This document shows positions 43,326-51,839 of a stretch of 59,454 bases of DNA, in pieces (the first letter of the stretch is position 1; the number at the start of each line of letters is the position of its first letter). The notes under the pieces were generated by a model, which had not been told where the DNA came from, did not search any database, and worked only from the letters and a program-made list of their open reading frames with translations. The position numbers and the translations under genes are program-made. This DNA is from M55B112 sp040880545 (GTDB lineage: Bacteria; Bacteroidota; Bacteroidia; Bacteroidales; GCA-2748055), in NCBI GenBank assembly GCA_040880545.1, contig JBBDIE010000195.1, positions 1 through 59,454 of the forward strand. The letters are read 5' to 3'.

Positions 43326-44936
43326 TTAGTTCTCCAGTAACTTATTTCTGAGAGAAAATGCAGTTGCCTCAACGCGTGATGACACCCCAAGTTTATTGAA
43401 AATATTACTCACATGGCGGTCCACGGTCCGTTCACTGATAAACAGTTCCCCGGCAATCGATTTATTGGTTTCTCCGGATGCCACCCGGCGCAACACCTGG
43501 AGTTCGCGAAGGGTCAGTCCGTGGGTATCGTGATCCCGCTTTTTGTTCAACAACCGATCTACCCGTTCCAGATCAGGCATCGCCCTAAGTTCTTCGAATA
43601 CCCATCTGGCTGTCGCCAACTCTACATCTGAATTGTCTTTGTCGTTTAGTTCCTGGTAAACGAGGCCTTTCATTTCGCTGGTATGAGCAGATTCATAAGG
43701 CAGATGCAAAGAATTCCATAATTTTAGCGCCATTTGCAATTGCTCCAGGGCAGGTTGCCTGTTCCCTTCTGCAAGTAAAACAGCTCCCTGGCTGTAAGCA
43801 GCCATTGCATAGAGATAGGGGGCATTAAATTCATTGGCTATCTCATTTAATTCTTTTGTGGCCTCAAGGGCTTCCCTGGTTTGCTTCACAGCTATCATGA
43901 TACGCACAACCGCAGGGAGAAGTTCTGCACGTCTTTTAATATCTTTTGTCTCCTGCAGGGTATTTCTTATGGAGGTTTCTGCTGCATCATCCTGTCCCTG
44001 TGCCAGTCGGAGTAATGCAAGCCCTGGTTGTTGGTTCCTTCCCCATTTGGCAGCTTCACGATAGCCGTTTTCCGCCTCATCAAAATCTCCCCGTAAGCGG
44101 TACATCTCAGCTTTAAGGTAAAATGCTTCCCCTGCTGCCTGTTCCCCCTGTGCTCTTGTTAACAACTCACAGGCATCCCTGACTTCCTCGAGGGCCTTCG
44201 GCCAGTCACCATGAAAATGGAGGATCTCCGCCCTGCGTACCAAACATTGTCCCCTGAAAGGGACGATGTCTGGCTGTGCCTCACACCAACGCGTCAATGC
44301 CAATGTCCACTCCTGTGCCCTTCCAAGATCCCAAACCTTGCGACAGGTTTCAATGACAGCACAATAGACGATCCCGTTTACTACAGGAAAGACCTCTTCT
44401 GTTTCCACGATGATCATCGTTTCATCCAATAGTTTTATTCCATGGACCACTTCCCCCTGCTGGATCAATGCCTGCCCTTGTCCAAGTCGTCCAAGGGCAA
44501 TCAGATCAGCATCGTTAAATTGTTCTCCGCAGGTTGCCGCCTGCTCAAAAAGTTTCTTTGCCCTGGCACTATCACCTTCATGGAGTGATCCCAATGCCAC
44601 AGGAATAAGAAAAAGTCCTTTCTCCGCACAGTCTGGTCCTTTATCATCGCTGAGTAGCCTTTCCCCTTTGGCAAACCATCCACTGCTCCTTGCTCTCTCC
44701 CCCGCATTCATGAGCATCAGTCCCATCCAAAAAGCACAGCGTACGGCCCGTTCCGTATTCAAGTGGTCCAGGTAACCCAGGTGGGCACGTTCCAGAAGCT
44801 GGTAACTTTCAGTATCCCTCCCTGTCAGGTAAGCCGCCAGGGCTTGACGTTCCAGATCTTTGGGTTGCAGAACCTGTTCCTGTCCGGCTTTTGCAAGCTG
44901 AACATATACCTCTGTCCATTTTTCAATTTTTTGCAT
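43326..44936 (-). CDS. LuxR-family regulator with N-terminal TPR-like repeats
   Basis: A 536-residue regulator. The C-terminal 65 residues are a LuxR/NarL HTH (LTLRELQVLRRVASGETNKS, ISERTVDRHVSNIFNKLGVS). The first 450 residues are helical repeats of the TPR/MalT type (for example HYLKAEMYRLRGDFDEAENGY, seen as FYLKAEMYRLRGDFDEAE). No receiver or ATPase domain is present. This architecture is common in actinobacterial and gliding bacterial regulators and unusual in gut-type Bacteroidota, so transfer is possible. It is upstream of the monooxygenase and amidohydrolase genes and may control them. Confidence 0.85.
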   Translation of the reverse strand: MQKIEKWTEVYVQLAKAGQEQVLQPKDLERQALAAYLTGRDTESYQLLERAHLGYLDHLNTERAVRCAFWMGLMLMNAGERARSSGWFAKGERLLSDDKGPDCAEKGLFLIPVALGSLHEGDSARAKKLFEQAATCGEQFNDADLIALGRLGQGQALIQQGEVVHGIKLLDETMIIVETEEVFPVVNGIVYCAVIETCRKVWDLGRAQEWTLALTRWCEAQPDIVPFRGQCLVRRAEILHFHGDWPKALEEVRDACELLTRAQGEQAAGEAFYLKAEMYRLRGDFDEAENGYREAAKWGRNQQPGLALLRLAQGQDDAAETSIRNTLQETKDIKRRAELLPAVVRIMIAVKQTREALEATKELNEIANEFNAPYLYAMAAYSQGAVLLAEGNRQPALEQLQMALKLWNSLHLPYESAHTSEMKGLVYQELNDKDNSDVELATARWVFEELRAMPDLERVDRLLNKKRDHDTHGLTLRELQVLRRVASGETNKSIAGELFISERTVDRHVSNIFNKLGVSSRVEATAFSLRNKLLEN

Positions 44937-45083
44937 CCCTGCTTAATAGTTAATTGCATGTATCTGTTTCCGTTTTCATGTTGTCAACCCGGGATCCTCT
45001 CTTTAGGCCCCGAATCGCTCGATACCTGTAGCTTGACAAAATGCTAACCGCGCTTATTATGTGCCGCTGCAACAACATGTTGC

Positions 45084-45449
45084 TTAATCCTCGATTGCCT
45101 CAATACCTTGTTTTTCAAGGTCCTTAAGGTGATCTTTCATCGCTTTAAGCTGTTCGGCAGAATGTCCCTGCCAATCCTTTATCTCTCCCATAACCTTTAA
45201 CGGATCTTGAGTACGGTACGATTTTGTTGGATTGCCGGGGAATTTCTTGTCTGTCAAATTTGGATCATCTTCCATTGAACCGGTTGGCTCAACTATGTAA
45301 ATTCTTCCACCTCCTTCCCCCTGGGCAAGTTCAGCTCCCCAAATAGCTGCATCCAGGGTGGCTGTTAGATAAATGTATTTCGTCATTTTCGCTATGCGTT
45401 CATTTTTTTCCATGATATCCAATTTTAATTCCAATTGTAGCCTGCCCAA
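45084..45449 (-). pseudogene. N-terminally truncated rifampin ADP-ribosyltransferase (Arr-like)
   Basis: Arr transfers ADP-ribose from NAD to the ansa bridge of rifamycins. The 121-residue frame carries most of an Arr enzyme: KYIYLTATLDAAIWGAELA, GRIYIVEPTGSMEDDPN with the catalytic-type acidic patch, LTDKKFPGNPTKSYRT, and a C-terminal KDWQGHSAEQLKAMK. The usual first 35-40 residues with the NAD-binding HGTKA motif are missing; a stop lies just upstream of the frame. An out-of-frame YHGKK is seen 40 bp upstream and may be the trace of that motif after a deletion. Start codon is uncertain (TTG 45449 or ATG 45413). I judge it probably inactive, though a short functional variant cannot be excluded. 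Confidence 0.7.
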
Positions 45450-45527
45450 TTGTTGATTTTTTCATCTTGAAGGATATAAATGTTAACGTACCGTTGGAAT
45501 GATTGGTTCAGGTTATATGTGTCTTAA

Positions 45528-46023
45528 ATTTTAAACCTCCACCAATTGAAATTAATTAAAAGGCCCTCACCCCCTTTGAACACAAATAAAGATCGTGCAC
45601 GCCATGCTGCTCCTTCACGTTGCATTTAATGTTAGTCCAGTTCTGCCAACCGCCTGAGTTCTTCACCAGGCATACCCCCTGTAATTCCCCATCAGGGCCG
45701 TCGGAGTTGTATTCGAATTGCTCGATACTAACCGATCACCTGAACCCTTCGCCCTCTGACAATTCCTGTGTTTGGCATGCCCCTGCCTGGGCCACGAAGT
45801 TTCATTTTCGTAATATCCATGTTGAAGGTACAACACGGGGTATCGTTCCAACAATGTATTTTCGTAACCCTGAGGTGTGTAATCATAGGCGCTTCGCGAG
45901 GAATTTGTACTCTTCGATGAAAAAAGGTTTATAATCTTCAATGACATCAGTCTGAGCCAGGGTTGTAAAATTTCCGCCTGTCAACATTGCAGCAATCAGC
46001 AACAATGGAATTAGCTTTTTCAT
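45528..46023 (-). pseudogene. Esterase-CBM6 modular enzyme, broken by frameshifts and internal deletion
   Basis: The fragment order on the minus strand is that of a secreted carbohydrate esterase. An ATG at 46023 opens a signal peptide (MKKLIPLLLIAAMLTGG) that runs into FFIEEYKFLAKRL and a stop at 45883-45885. Another frame continues with DYTPQGYENTLLERYPVLYL and HGYYENETSWPRQGHA, the start of a CE1-type esterase. The catalytic serine region is absent. A third frame then gives the end of a CBM6 xylan/glucan-binding module (SDGPDGELQGV, NSGGWQNWTNIKC, GVHDLYL). A one-base loss in a G run near 45573 shifts it again before the last strand (LLINFNWW). The gene cannot make a working enzyme. Confidence 0.78.
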
Positions 46024-46078
46024 AAAAGTTTGGTTAATAAATAGTTTTGACATGCAAAATGCAAGTGTTTTTTTGGAT

Positions 46079-46420
46079 TTATTCCAATTCCGGGTTCTTT
46101 ATCCGGAAGTAATCAAACGAAACAGCAAAGGGTATTTCCAAATTGACAGTATCCGGATCGAAGCGGGTGATATTTTTATTGTAGTTTAACTTGTCGTACT
46201 GGTTTTTAAAGTAGCTCCACTTCCGGTTACAAAGGTCCGTTTCCGCCCGAAAAGAACCTTCCTCTCTGGAATTTCTTAAAACCACTCCTGATTCTTCCGT
46301 ATAAATTCGTATTTTTCGAAATTATTCAGCGCTTTCAGCAGCATGGGCTCAAGCTCCTGCGGGGCATACACAGGCGATAATAAAGCATTTGATTACCTAA
46401 GGTTTACTGAGAGTTCTGCC
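46079..46420 (-). pseudogene. Short remnant of unknown protein
   Basis: Two short frames in different phases look protein-like rather than random. One reads PVYAPQELEPMLLKALNNFE then KYEFIRKNQEWF and stops near 46276. The other continues to 46079 with FRAETDLCNRKWSYFKNQYD, RFDPDTVNLEIPFAVSFDYF. I do not recognise a family. Position and strand suggest further debris of the broken accessory block. Confidence 0.35.
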
Positions 46421-46529
46421 CTGCATCAATTTTCTGCCACGACAGTTAAGAATGCAACCTGCAATCCCAAAATTTTAATGATGCCAACCCTTTGAAGGCA
46501 ATTTGTAAAAAACACAGGAGATTAAAGAA

Positions 46530-48581
46530 ATGAAGGATATTGAAAAGAAAGAGAGACAATATTTAGCAGAAGTTTTAAAAAAAGTTGAAGTAAAAATTGC
46601 CGAAATAGATGAAGCCATACAGTTGAAAATTGATGAAATCGACTATATGAAAAAACATATGGAAGATCATAAAAGAGATATGGATCATTTAGAAAAAAAC
46701 GCTTTGCGTGAATCCATCTTTAATTATACCTTACAGGGCGAGCATACTGTTGAAAATAAAGTAAGGTTATTACGATTAAAGGACACTGCCTATTTTGGGC
46801 GAATTGATTTTCAGGAAAAAGAGAATCAAAACTTTAGAAATATCTATGTAGGCGTTCATAATTTCCAGGATTCCGAATCAAATAAAAATTTAGTATTTGA
46901 CTGGCGGGCACCCATATCAAGTCTTTTTTATGACTTTGAACTGGGAGAAGCTTATTACGAAACCCAGGCTCAAAAAATCAAGGGTACCATTTCCCTGAAA
47001 CGGCAATTCAGAATTCGAAAAGGTGAAATGGAATATATGCTCGATACCGATGTAACCATTCATGATGAAGTGTTACAGAAGGAACTCAATCGGGCATCAA
47101 GTGCAAAAATGAAAAACATTGTTGCTACGATTCAGAAAGAGCAAAATGCTATCATTCGCAATGAAGAAGCCCATCATTTAATCATTCAGGGAGTTGCAGG
47201 TTCAGGCAAAACATCAATCGCCCTGCACCGGATTGCCTTCTTATTGTATCGGTTTAAAGACACCATTTCATCCGAAGATATTCTGATTATTTCACCCAAT
47301 AAAGTTTTTGCAAGTTACATCTCCAGCGTATTACCAGAATTAGGGGAGGAAACAGTAGCAGAAACCAGCATGGAGGATATTGCCAATGAATTGCTTGATT
47401 ATCAAGTTAAATTTCAATCCTTCTTTGACCAGGTAGCAGAGTTGCTTGAAAAAAATGATCGGGAACACATTGAACGCATTCAATTTAAAGCGTCCCCTGA
47501 ACTGCTTAAAAGCGTGGATGAATATCTGATCTGGTTAGAAAACGATGGTTTTAAAATCACCGATCTTAATGTAAAAGGGAAACCCGTGCCAGCGTGGTTT
47601 ATCAGAGAATCTTTTGAAAAATACAAAAGAATGCCTCTTCTAAAACGCTTTAATGAAGTGGTACAGGAGATCGTTGACAATGTTTTTCGCTATTATCAGG
47701 TTGAAATTCAATACAAAGACCGGACAAATTTACACACTGCCATCCGCAAAATGTTCCCGTCATACAATCCAAGAGTGCTTTACAAGGGCTTTTATGATTG
47801 GTTGGGTAAACCTGAATTGTTTAAATTAAAAAAAGGCAGCACCTATGAGTGGAGTGATGTTTATCTTTTTTTATACCTCAAAATGAAGTTGGAAGGGATG
47901 AAACCCAATTCAAAAGTAAAGCACCTGGTCATTGACGAAATGCAGGATTATTCTGCTGTGCAATATAGAGTATTAAGCAGTTTATATACTTGTAAAAAGA
48001 CTATTCTGGGCGATATCAATCAATCTGTAAATCCATTTAGTTCCTCTAACCTCACCACCATAGAAGATGTGTTTTCAGATGCTACATCAATTACGATTTT
48101 GAAAAGCTATCGTTCTACCTATGAAATTACCCAATTTACAAAACGCATAAGTCATAATGTTAAGGTAGAAGCCATAGAGCGGCACGGGGATGATCCACAA
48201 ATAATCGGGTGTAAAAATCCACTAAAAGAAATAGAGGAAATTAAAAAATTGATCACTGATTTCAATAAAAGCAGTTTCAACTCTTTAGGTATAATCTGCA
48301 AGACACAAAAACAGGCAGATACACTTTACGAATTGATAAAAAGTGATTTCAGGATCAGCCTCTTAAACGTAATAAGCGTTACATTTGGAAGAGGAATAGT
48401 AATCACTACAGCGCATTTAGCAAAAGGGTTGGAATTTGACCAGGTGATCGTACCTCAATGTACCGATAAGAATTACCACACTGAGCCCGATAAGCAAATG
48501 CTCTATGTAGCTTGTACCAGAGCAATGCACAAATTGATTTTAACCCATACGGGAACCCCAAGTCATTTTATTGAAAAGTAA
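46530..48581 (+). CDS. HelD-type superfamily I helicase (RNA polymerase recycling factor-like)
   Basis: UvrD-like ATPase of 683 residues with the HelD layout. A charged N-terminal coiled coil (about residues 1-65) is followed by the HelD-typical segment (AYFGRIDFQE, VFDWRAPISSLFYD). Walker A is IQGVAGSGKTSIALHR, and helicase motifs follow: HLVIDEMQDYS (II), LGDINQSVNPF (III), ILKSYRST (IV), and ITTAHLAKGLEFDQV with YVACTRAMHKL (V, VI). HelD/HelR proteins push stalled RNA polymerase off DNA, and some displace bound rifamycin. The reading frame looks more AT-rich than its neighbours, which is consistent with transfer. The remnant arr gene lies 1.1 kb away. Confidence 0.85.
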   Translation: MKDIEKKERQYLAEVLKKVEVKIAEIDEAIQLKIDEIDYMKKHMEDHKRDMDHLEKNALRESIFNYTLQGEHTVENKVRLLRLKDTAYFGRIDFQEKENQNFRNIYVGVHNFQDSESNKNLVFDWRAPISSLFYDFELGEAYYETQAQKIKGTISLKRQFRIRKGEMEYMLDTDVTIHDEVLQKELNRASSAKMKNIVATIQKEQNAIIRNEEAHHLIIQGVAGSGKTSIALHRIAFLLYRFKDTISSEDILIISPNKVFASYISSVLPELGEETVAETSMEDIANELLDYQVKFQSFFDQVAELLEKNDREHIERIQFKASPELLKSVDEYLIWLENDGFKITDLNVKGKPVPAWFIRESFEKYKRMPLLKRFNEVVQEIVDNVFRYYQVEIQYKDRTNLHTAIRKMFPSYNPRVLYKGFYDWLGKPELFKLKKGSTYEWSDVYLFLYLKMKLEGMKPNSKVKHLVIDEMQDYSAVQYRVLSSLYTCKKTILGDINQSVNPFSSSNLTTIEDVFSDATSITILKSYRSTYEITQFTKRISHNVKVEAIERHGDDPQIIGCKNPLKEIEEIKKLITDFNKSSFNSLGIICKTQKQADTLYELIKSDFRISLLNVISVTFGRGIVITTAHLAKGLEFDQVIVPQCTDKNYHTEPDKQMLYVACTRAMHKLILTHTGTPSHFIEK

Positions 48582-48650
48582 TTTAAATCCTCCGCTTTCC
48601 GCCTCCTGTTACCTCCTTTGTATCCTTCGCTAATGCTGCGGATAACAAAG

Positions 48651-48726
48651 TCGGTGATTCCTGTTGGGCTTTTTTGAGGGGGATCCCACAACTACAGAAA
48701 TCGTTATCACGATTTTGTATGTAAAA
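48651..48726 (+). repeat. 76-bp direct repeat, copy 1
   Basis: This copy begins TCGGTGATTCCTGTTGGGC and ends TTTTGTATGTAAAA. It matches copy 2 at 75 of 76 positions (A instead of C at 48690). Similarity continues beyond it: TGAAAATGAATTTT occurs shortly after both copies. Confidence 0.9.
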
Positions 48727-48836
48727 GAGGCTGGGGATTCTGAAAATGAATTTTGTGTGCCAAAAAACTTCTTTGATTTTTTCGCTCTGGTCATGCACCA
48801 GGGTTCCGCTTGGGGGTTCATGTTACCTCCCTGCGG

Positions 48837-48912
48837 TCGGTGATTCCTGTTGGGCTTTTTTGAGGGGGATCCCACCACTACAGAAATCGTTATCACGATT
48901 TTGTATGTAAAA
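48837..48912 (+). repeat. 76-bp direct repeat, copy 2
   Basis: Near-identical to copy 1, 110 bp after it. Its second half doubles as the left arm of the nested palindrome that reaches into tRNA-Phe, so the repeat unit contains tRNA-tail-like sequence (CCACCACTACAGAAA). Confidence 0.9.
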
Positions 48913-49001
48913 AAAGCCGGCAGCTTATGAAAATGAATTTTCAACGCGGCGGCTTTTTTTACATACAAAAACCGGCGAAAGCCGGTTTTCTGTAGTGGTG
49001 G
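48872..49001. repeat. Nested palindrome overlapping the tRNA-Phe 3' end
   Basis: Outer arms of 15 bp (48872-48886 and 48987-49001) and inner arms of 21 bp (48899-48919 and 48950-48970) are all perfect. Each side also has its own small hairpin, TCGT-tatc-ACGA on the left and ACCGGC-gaaa-GCCGGT on the right. These differ in sequence but occupy the same place. The outer right arm contains the encoded CCA end of the tRNA gene. Confidence 0.85.
48966..48986 (-). terminator. Intrinsic terminator of tRNA-Phe
   Basis: On the minus strand, directly after the tRNA, ACCGGC-tttc-GCCGGT forms a stable hairpin and is followed by a run of T. It serves as the right-hand inner hairpin of the nested palindrome. 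Confidence 0.75.
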
Positions 49002-49071
49002 TGCCAGCTGGAATTGAACCAGCGACACCAGGATTTTCAGTCCTGTGCTCTACCAACTGAGCTATGGCACC
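48996..49071 (-). tRNA. tRNA-Phe (GAA)
   Basis: A 76-nt cloverleaf on the minus strand with the CCA end encoded. Acceptor stem GGTGCCA pairs with TGGCACC; the D arm is GCTCAGTTGGTAGAGC; the anticodon loop CTGAAAA gives GAA (Phe); the T arm is CTGGTTCAATTCCAG. The 3' end lies inside the repeat complex. Confidence 0.97.
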
Positions 49072-49379
49072 ATCCTGTTTGCTTTAAAGCGAGGCAAATT
49101 TAGTTACAATTTTTAAACCCGCAAACAAATAAATGATATATAACCCCAAACTATCCCGATGATATATCAGTTAGAACGCACATCCCCGAAGAAGAACTCA
49201 GTGAAATTAGACGTTCATCGTCCTCTGAAGGATCTCTCTTTTAGAACCATTCTAAATAAGCAGCTGTTCTCCCACCTCTGCCTGCCCGAACAGAGCAGTA
49301 TAGGAAAACTTTAATAGTTTAGTGGCCTGATACGGCAACTTACTCATTTTGAGTATGACCGGAACTAACACTGAACCAA
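49072..49379. other. Intergenic region between tRNA-Phe and the GH30 gene
   Basis: About 308 bp. It must hold promoters for tRNA-Phe (leftward) and the GH30 gene (rightward), but no perfect TAnnTTTG box was found. A 53-codon plus-strand frame starting at 49159 has no recognisable features and is not called. Confidence 0.4.
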
Positions 49380-51839
49380 ATGAACTTTTACTGCAAATCA
49401 AAATTTTCCCATATAGCAACACACCTCCCTCTGCTTGTTATTTTCCTGTTTTTATCGCTGAGGCCCCAATACGGCCAGTCGTACAAAACCATCTCCCTGG
49501 ACACTACAACAACCTACCAGACCATGGTGGGTTTCGGTGGCAGCCTGGCTTTTTATGAGGGTTGGGTGACGTCGCATCCCAATAAAAGCGGCATATACGA
49601 TGCCCTTTTTGGTGAACTGAGCCTGGATATCCTTCGTCTCAGAAATGCACATGGCTATGACAATGTCATGATCGACAGGGCCGCTGAATTTGTTCAGGCA
49701 GCAGAAGTCTCCCTGGGGAGACCGATTTCCGTACTTTCCACTTCCTGGGGCCCTCCGGGATACCTGAAAAGCAATAACAGCAGGTCGGATGGTGGAACAT
49801 TGAAATATACAGTTACCGATGGTGTGGTTGAATTCGGCTATGCAGATTTTGCACACTGGTGGAACTCCTCTCTGGATGAATATAATGCCCATGGAATCTA
49901 CCCCGATTATATCAGTATTCAGAATGAACCCGACTGGTCGGCACCTTACGAATCCTGCCGGATGGACCCCAAAGAGACAATCACGGCAACCGATACCATT
50001 GCCGGTTACAACAAAGCGCTTGCCGCTGTGTATGACACCATTCAGACGAGAGAAGCTGTTCCGGGACTACTCGGTCCGGAAAACATAGGGATCGGCTATA
50101 ATTCTGTAGAGAACTACAGCAATGAGATGGATCTCTCCCTGGTGGAAGGGATCGCGCACCATCTCTACCACGGCGTTCCGGCGGACCAACCCTATTCAAG
50201 TACCAATTTTAAGAAGGTGGGCGACTATCATCCTGAAATACCTCATTTTCAAACTGAATATTCCCTGGGCGACTGGTGGTCGCTTGCCGGACTGATCTAT
50301 ATGTCGTTGTGCCAGGAAAATGTGGTGGCCTACCTGTACTGGGACCTGGCATGGGACGGTAATGGGTTGGTGAGCCTTGATTTTCCATGGGACCAGACGA
50401 GGTGGTCCAATAGCGACGGCTATACAAGAACCAAAGATTTTTATGTCTTCAAACAATATTCAGCATTTATTCATCCCGGCTGGGAGCGGTTATCCACTAC
50501 CGATCCAGGTGAAAACGCTGTGCTGTCTGCATTTATCAGTCCGGGCAAAGATTCAGCAACCATGGTGGTTATCAATCGTTCGGAAAGTGAATCCCTGATT
50601 TGTAACCTACATGTTCCGGGATATTCCATTAACCGTGCAGATCTCTATGTTACTTCAGCCAACAAAAACTGTGCTTATGAAGGAGATAAAACAGAAGAAC
50701 TTCCGGAAATTCCACCACTGACGATCGCTACCATTTCCATGGGACTTTCGGAACTAGCCGACGGAAACCTGGTGGAATCAATAACCCTGACCCCTTCAGA
50801 AGATTCTATCACATCCCGGCTCGATACTGTGAAGATCGATGCTTCCGTTCTTCCTGAAAATGTATCGGACAGGGCCCTGTTCTGGGAGATCACAACCAAC
50901 AGCACGCTGGCGAATGAGACACAATCCGGTTGGCTGATTGCAAACGGAACAGCCAACGGCCAGGTCACGGTAAGGGCAACCGCTACTGACGGCTCCGGTA
51001 TCTATGCAGAGACCATTATTACCCTGGTGAACCAGGTGTGGGTCAGCTCCATTACGCTTGACACCCATCCTGAGATTATTGATGAAAAATCAGGCAGTAT
51101 AAAATTTACAGCGAATGTATCCCCCGATGATGCTTTTAACAAAGTGCTCCTTTGGGAAATTACCCAAGGAAGTGAATTGGCATCCATCGATCAGGAAGGA
51201 CTCCTGCAGACTAACGGCACGGGAGACGGTACGGTAATCATAATGGTATCTGCAACCGACGGTTCAGGTGTTTCTCTATCTGTATCCATAAAAATCACAA
51301 ACCAGGTCGAGGTAACCTCCTTAGAGCTAACACCCTCGGAGGCCACCATCGACACCTTGATGGGATCGCAAAAATTCATGGCCCACATATATCCAGAAAA
51401 CGCCTCTGTGAAATCCGTCTCCTGGTCCATCACTTCCGGCAGTTCCCTGGCAATGGTTGACCCTGTTGGAAGGGTAATCGCCAAAGGTACAGCCGACGGA
51501 GATGTAACTGTCAGGGCAACTTCAGATGCTGATCCGCTGATATTCGGTGATGCCACGGTCCATGTCATCAATCAATCGGACAATACCGGTTCCTACATGC
51601 AGGAAAATGTACGTTTCTGGAGTAATAATAATCGTGTCTTCTTCCAGATACAGGGCCGCGATGCAGCCCGCGAACTCTCCCTGTACACAGTGGATGGAAA
51701 ACTACTGCTGAAGCACAAAATTGAACCTTATACCATCCGGGGAGAGGTAGTCCTGCCCTCAAACCACGGGAATCTGATCATTGCTGTTTTGGAGGAGAGG
51801 GATGGGAGTCGAAAGCATTTCAAAATTGCAGTTGAGTAG
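49380..51839 (+). CDS. Secreted GH30 glycoside hydrolase with Ig-like repeats and sorting-type C-terminus
   Basis: An 819-residue extracellular enzyme. The signal region covers residues 1-33. The GH30 catalytic domain follows (about 38-400), with the acid/base Glu183 in IQNEPDW and nucleophile Glu293 in PHFQTEYS. Its beta-domain runs to about 460. Three similar Ig-like (BIG-type) repeats of about 90 residues follow, each beginning like LTPSE and containing (A/G)TADGxVTVRAT. The last 75 residues (SLYTVDGKLLLKHKI...) resemble a type IX secretion sorting domain. GH30 enzymes cut glucuronoxylan, beta-1,6-glucan or glucosylceramide. The subfamily was not determined, but xylan fits the GH10 gene and CBM6 debris in the window. 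Confidence 0.88.
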   Translation: MNFYCKSKFSHIATHLPLLVIFLFLSLRPQYGQSYKTISLDTTTTYQTMVGFGGSLAFYEGWVTSHPNKSGIYDALFGELSLDILRLRNAHGYDNVMIDRAAEFVQAAEVSLGRPISVLSTSWGPPGYLKSNNSRSDGGTLKYTVTDGVVEFGYADFAHWWNSSLDEYNAHGIYPDYISIQNEPDWSAPYESCRMDPKETITATDTIAGYNKALAAVYDTIQTREAVPGLLGPENIGIGYNSVENYSNEMDLSLVEGIAHHLYHGVPADQPYSSTNFKKVGDYHPEIPHFQTEYSLGDWWSLAGLIYMSLCQENVVAYLYWDLAWDGNGLVSLDFPWDQTRWSNSDGYTRTKDFYVFKQYSAFIHPGWERLSTTDPGENAVLSAFISPGKDSATMVVINRSESESLICNLHVPGYSINRADLYVTSANKNCAYEGDKTEELPEIPPLTIATISMGLSELADGNLVESITLTPSEDSITSRLDTVKIDASVLPENVSDRALFWEITTNSTLANETQSGWLIANGTANGQVTVRATATDGSGIYAETIITLVNQVWVSSITLDTHPEIIDEKSGSIKFTANVSPDDAFNKVLLWEITQGSELASIDQEGLLQTNGTGDGTVIIMVSATDGSGVSLSVSIKITNQVEVTSLELTPSEATIDTLMGSQKFMAHIYPENASVKSVSWSITSGSSLAMVDPVGRVIAKGTADGDVTVRATSDADPLIFGDATVHVINQSDNTGSYMQENVRFWSNNNRVFFQIQGRDAARELSLYTVDGKLLLKHKIEPYTIRGEVVLPSNHGNLIIAVLEERDGSRKHFKIAVE

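Larger units (their letters stand above)
44937..46529. other. Decaying accessory region
   Basis: This 1.6 kb stretch between the LuxR-type gene and the HelD-type gene has no intact gene of normal length. It contains a truncated arr, an esterase-CBM6 pseudogene and a short unknown remnant, all on the minus strand, with several frames broken by stops or length changes. It looks like a recently acquired block losing function. Confidence 0.65.
48582..48995. other. Repeat-rich non-coding region between helD-like gene and tRNA-Phe
   Basis: About 410 bp holding two direct repeats and a nested palindrome (listed separately). Open frames here are products of the repeats and are not believed. Parts of the repeats resemble the 3' end and terminator of the neighbouring tRNA gene. 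Confidence 0.6.

Noticed and set aside
45450..46529. A rifamycin-associated promoter element (RAE) of the actinobacterial type near arr and helD
   Set aside because: No GGGGCTTGC-type dyad was found; only AT-rich sequence and pseudogene debris are present.
48681..48726. Repeat copies as degenerate tRNA genes
   Set aside because: They share the CCACCACTACAG tail but have no D, anticodon or T arm upstream.
48651..48912. The two 76-bp repeats as a CRISPR array
   Set aside because: Only two units, far longer than CRISPR repeats, with no further spacing pattern and no cas genes.
48630..49028. Minus-strand open frame of 132 codons across the repeat region and tRNA-Phe
   Set aside because: It is made of two copies of the same repeat, runs through the tRNA gene and has no protein-like features; the frame comes from the repeats.
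49159..49320. Plus-strand frame of 53 codons upstream of the GH30 gene
   Set aside because: No signal peptide, membrane segment or recognisable motif; an overlapping frame is equally protein-like, so it is probably chance or debris.
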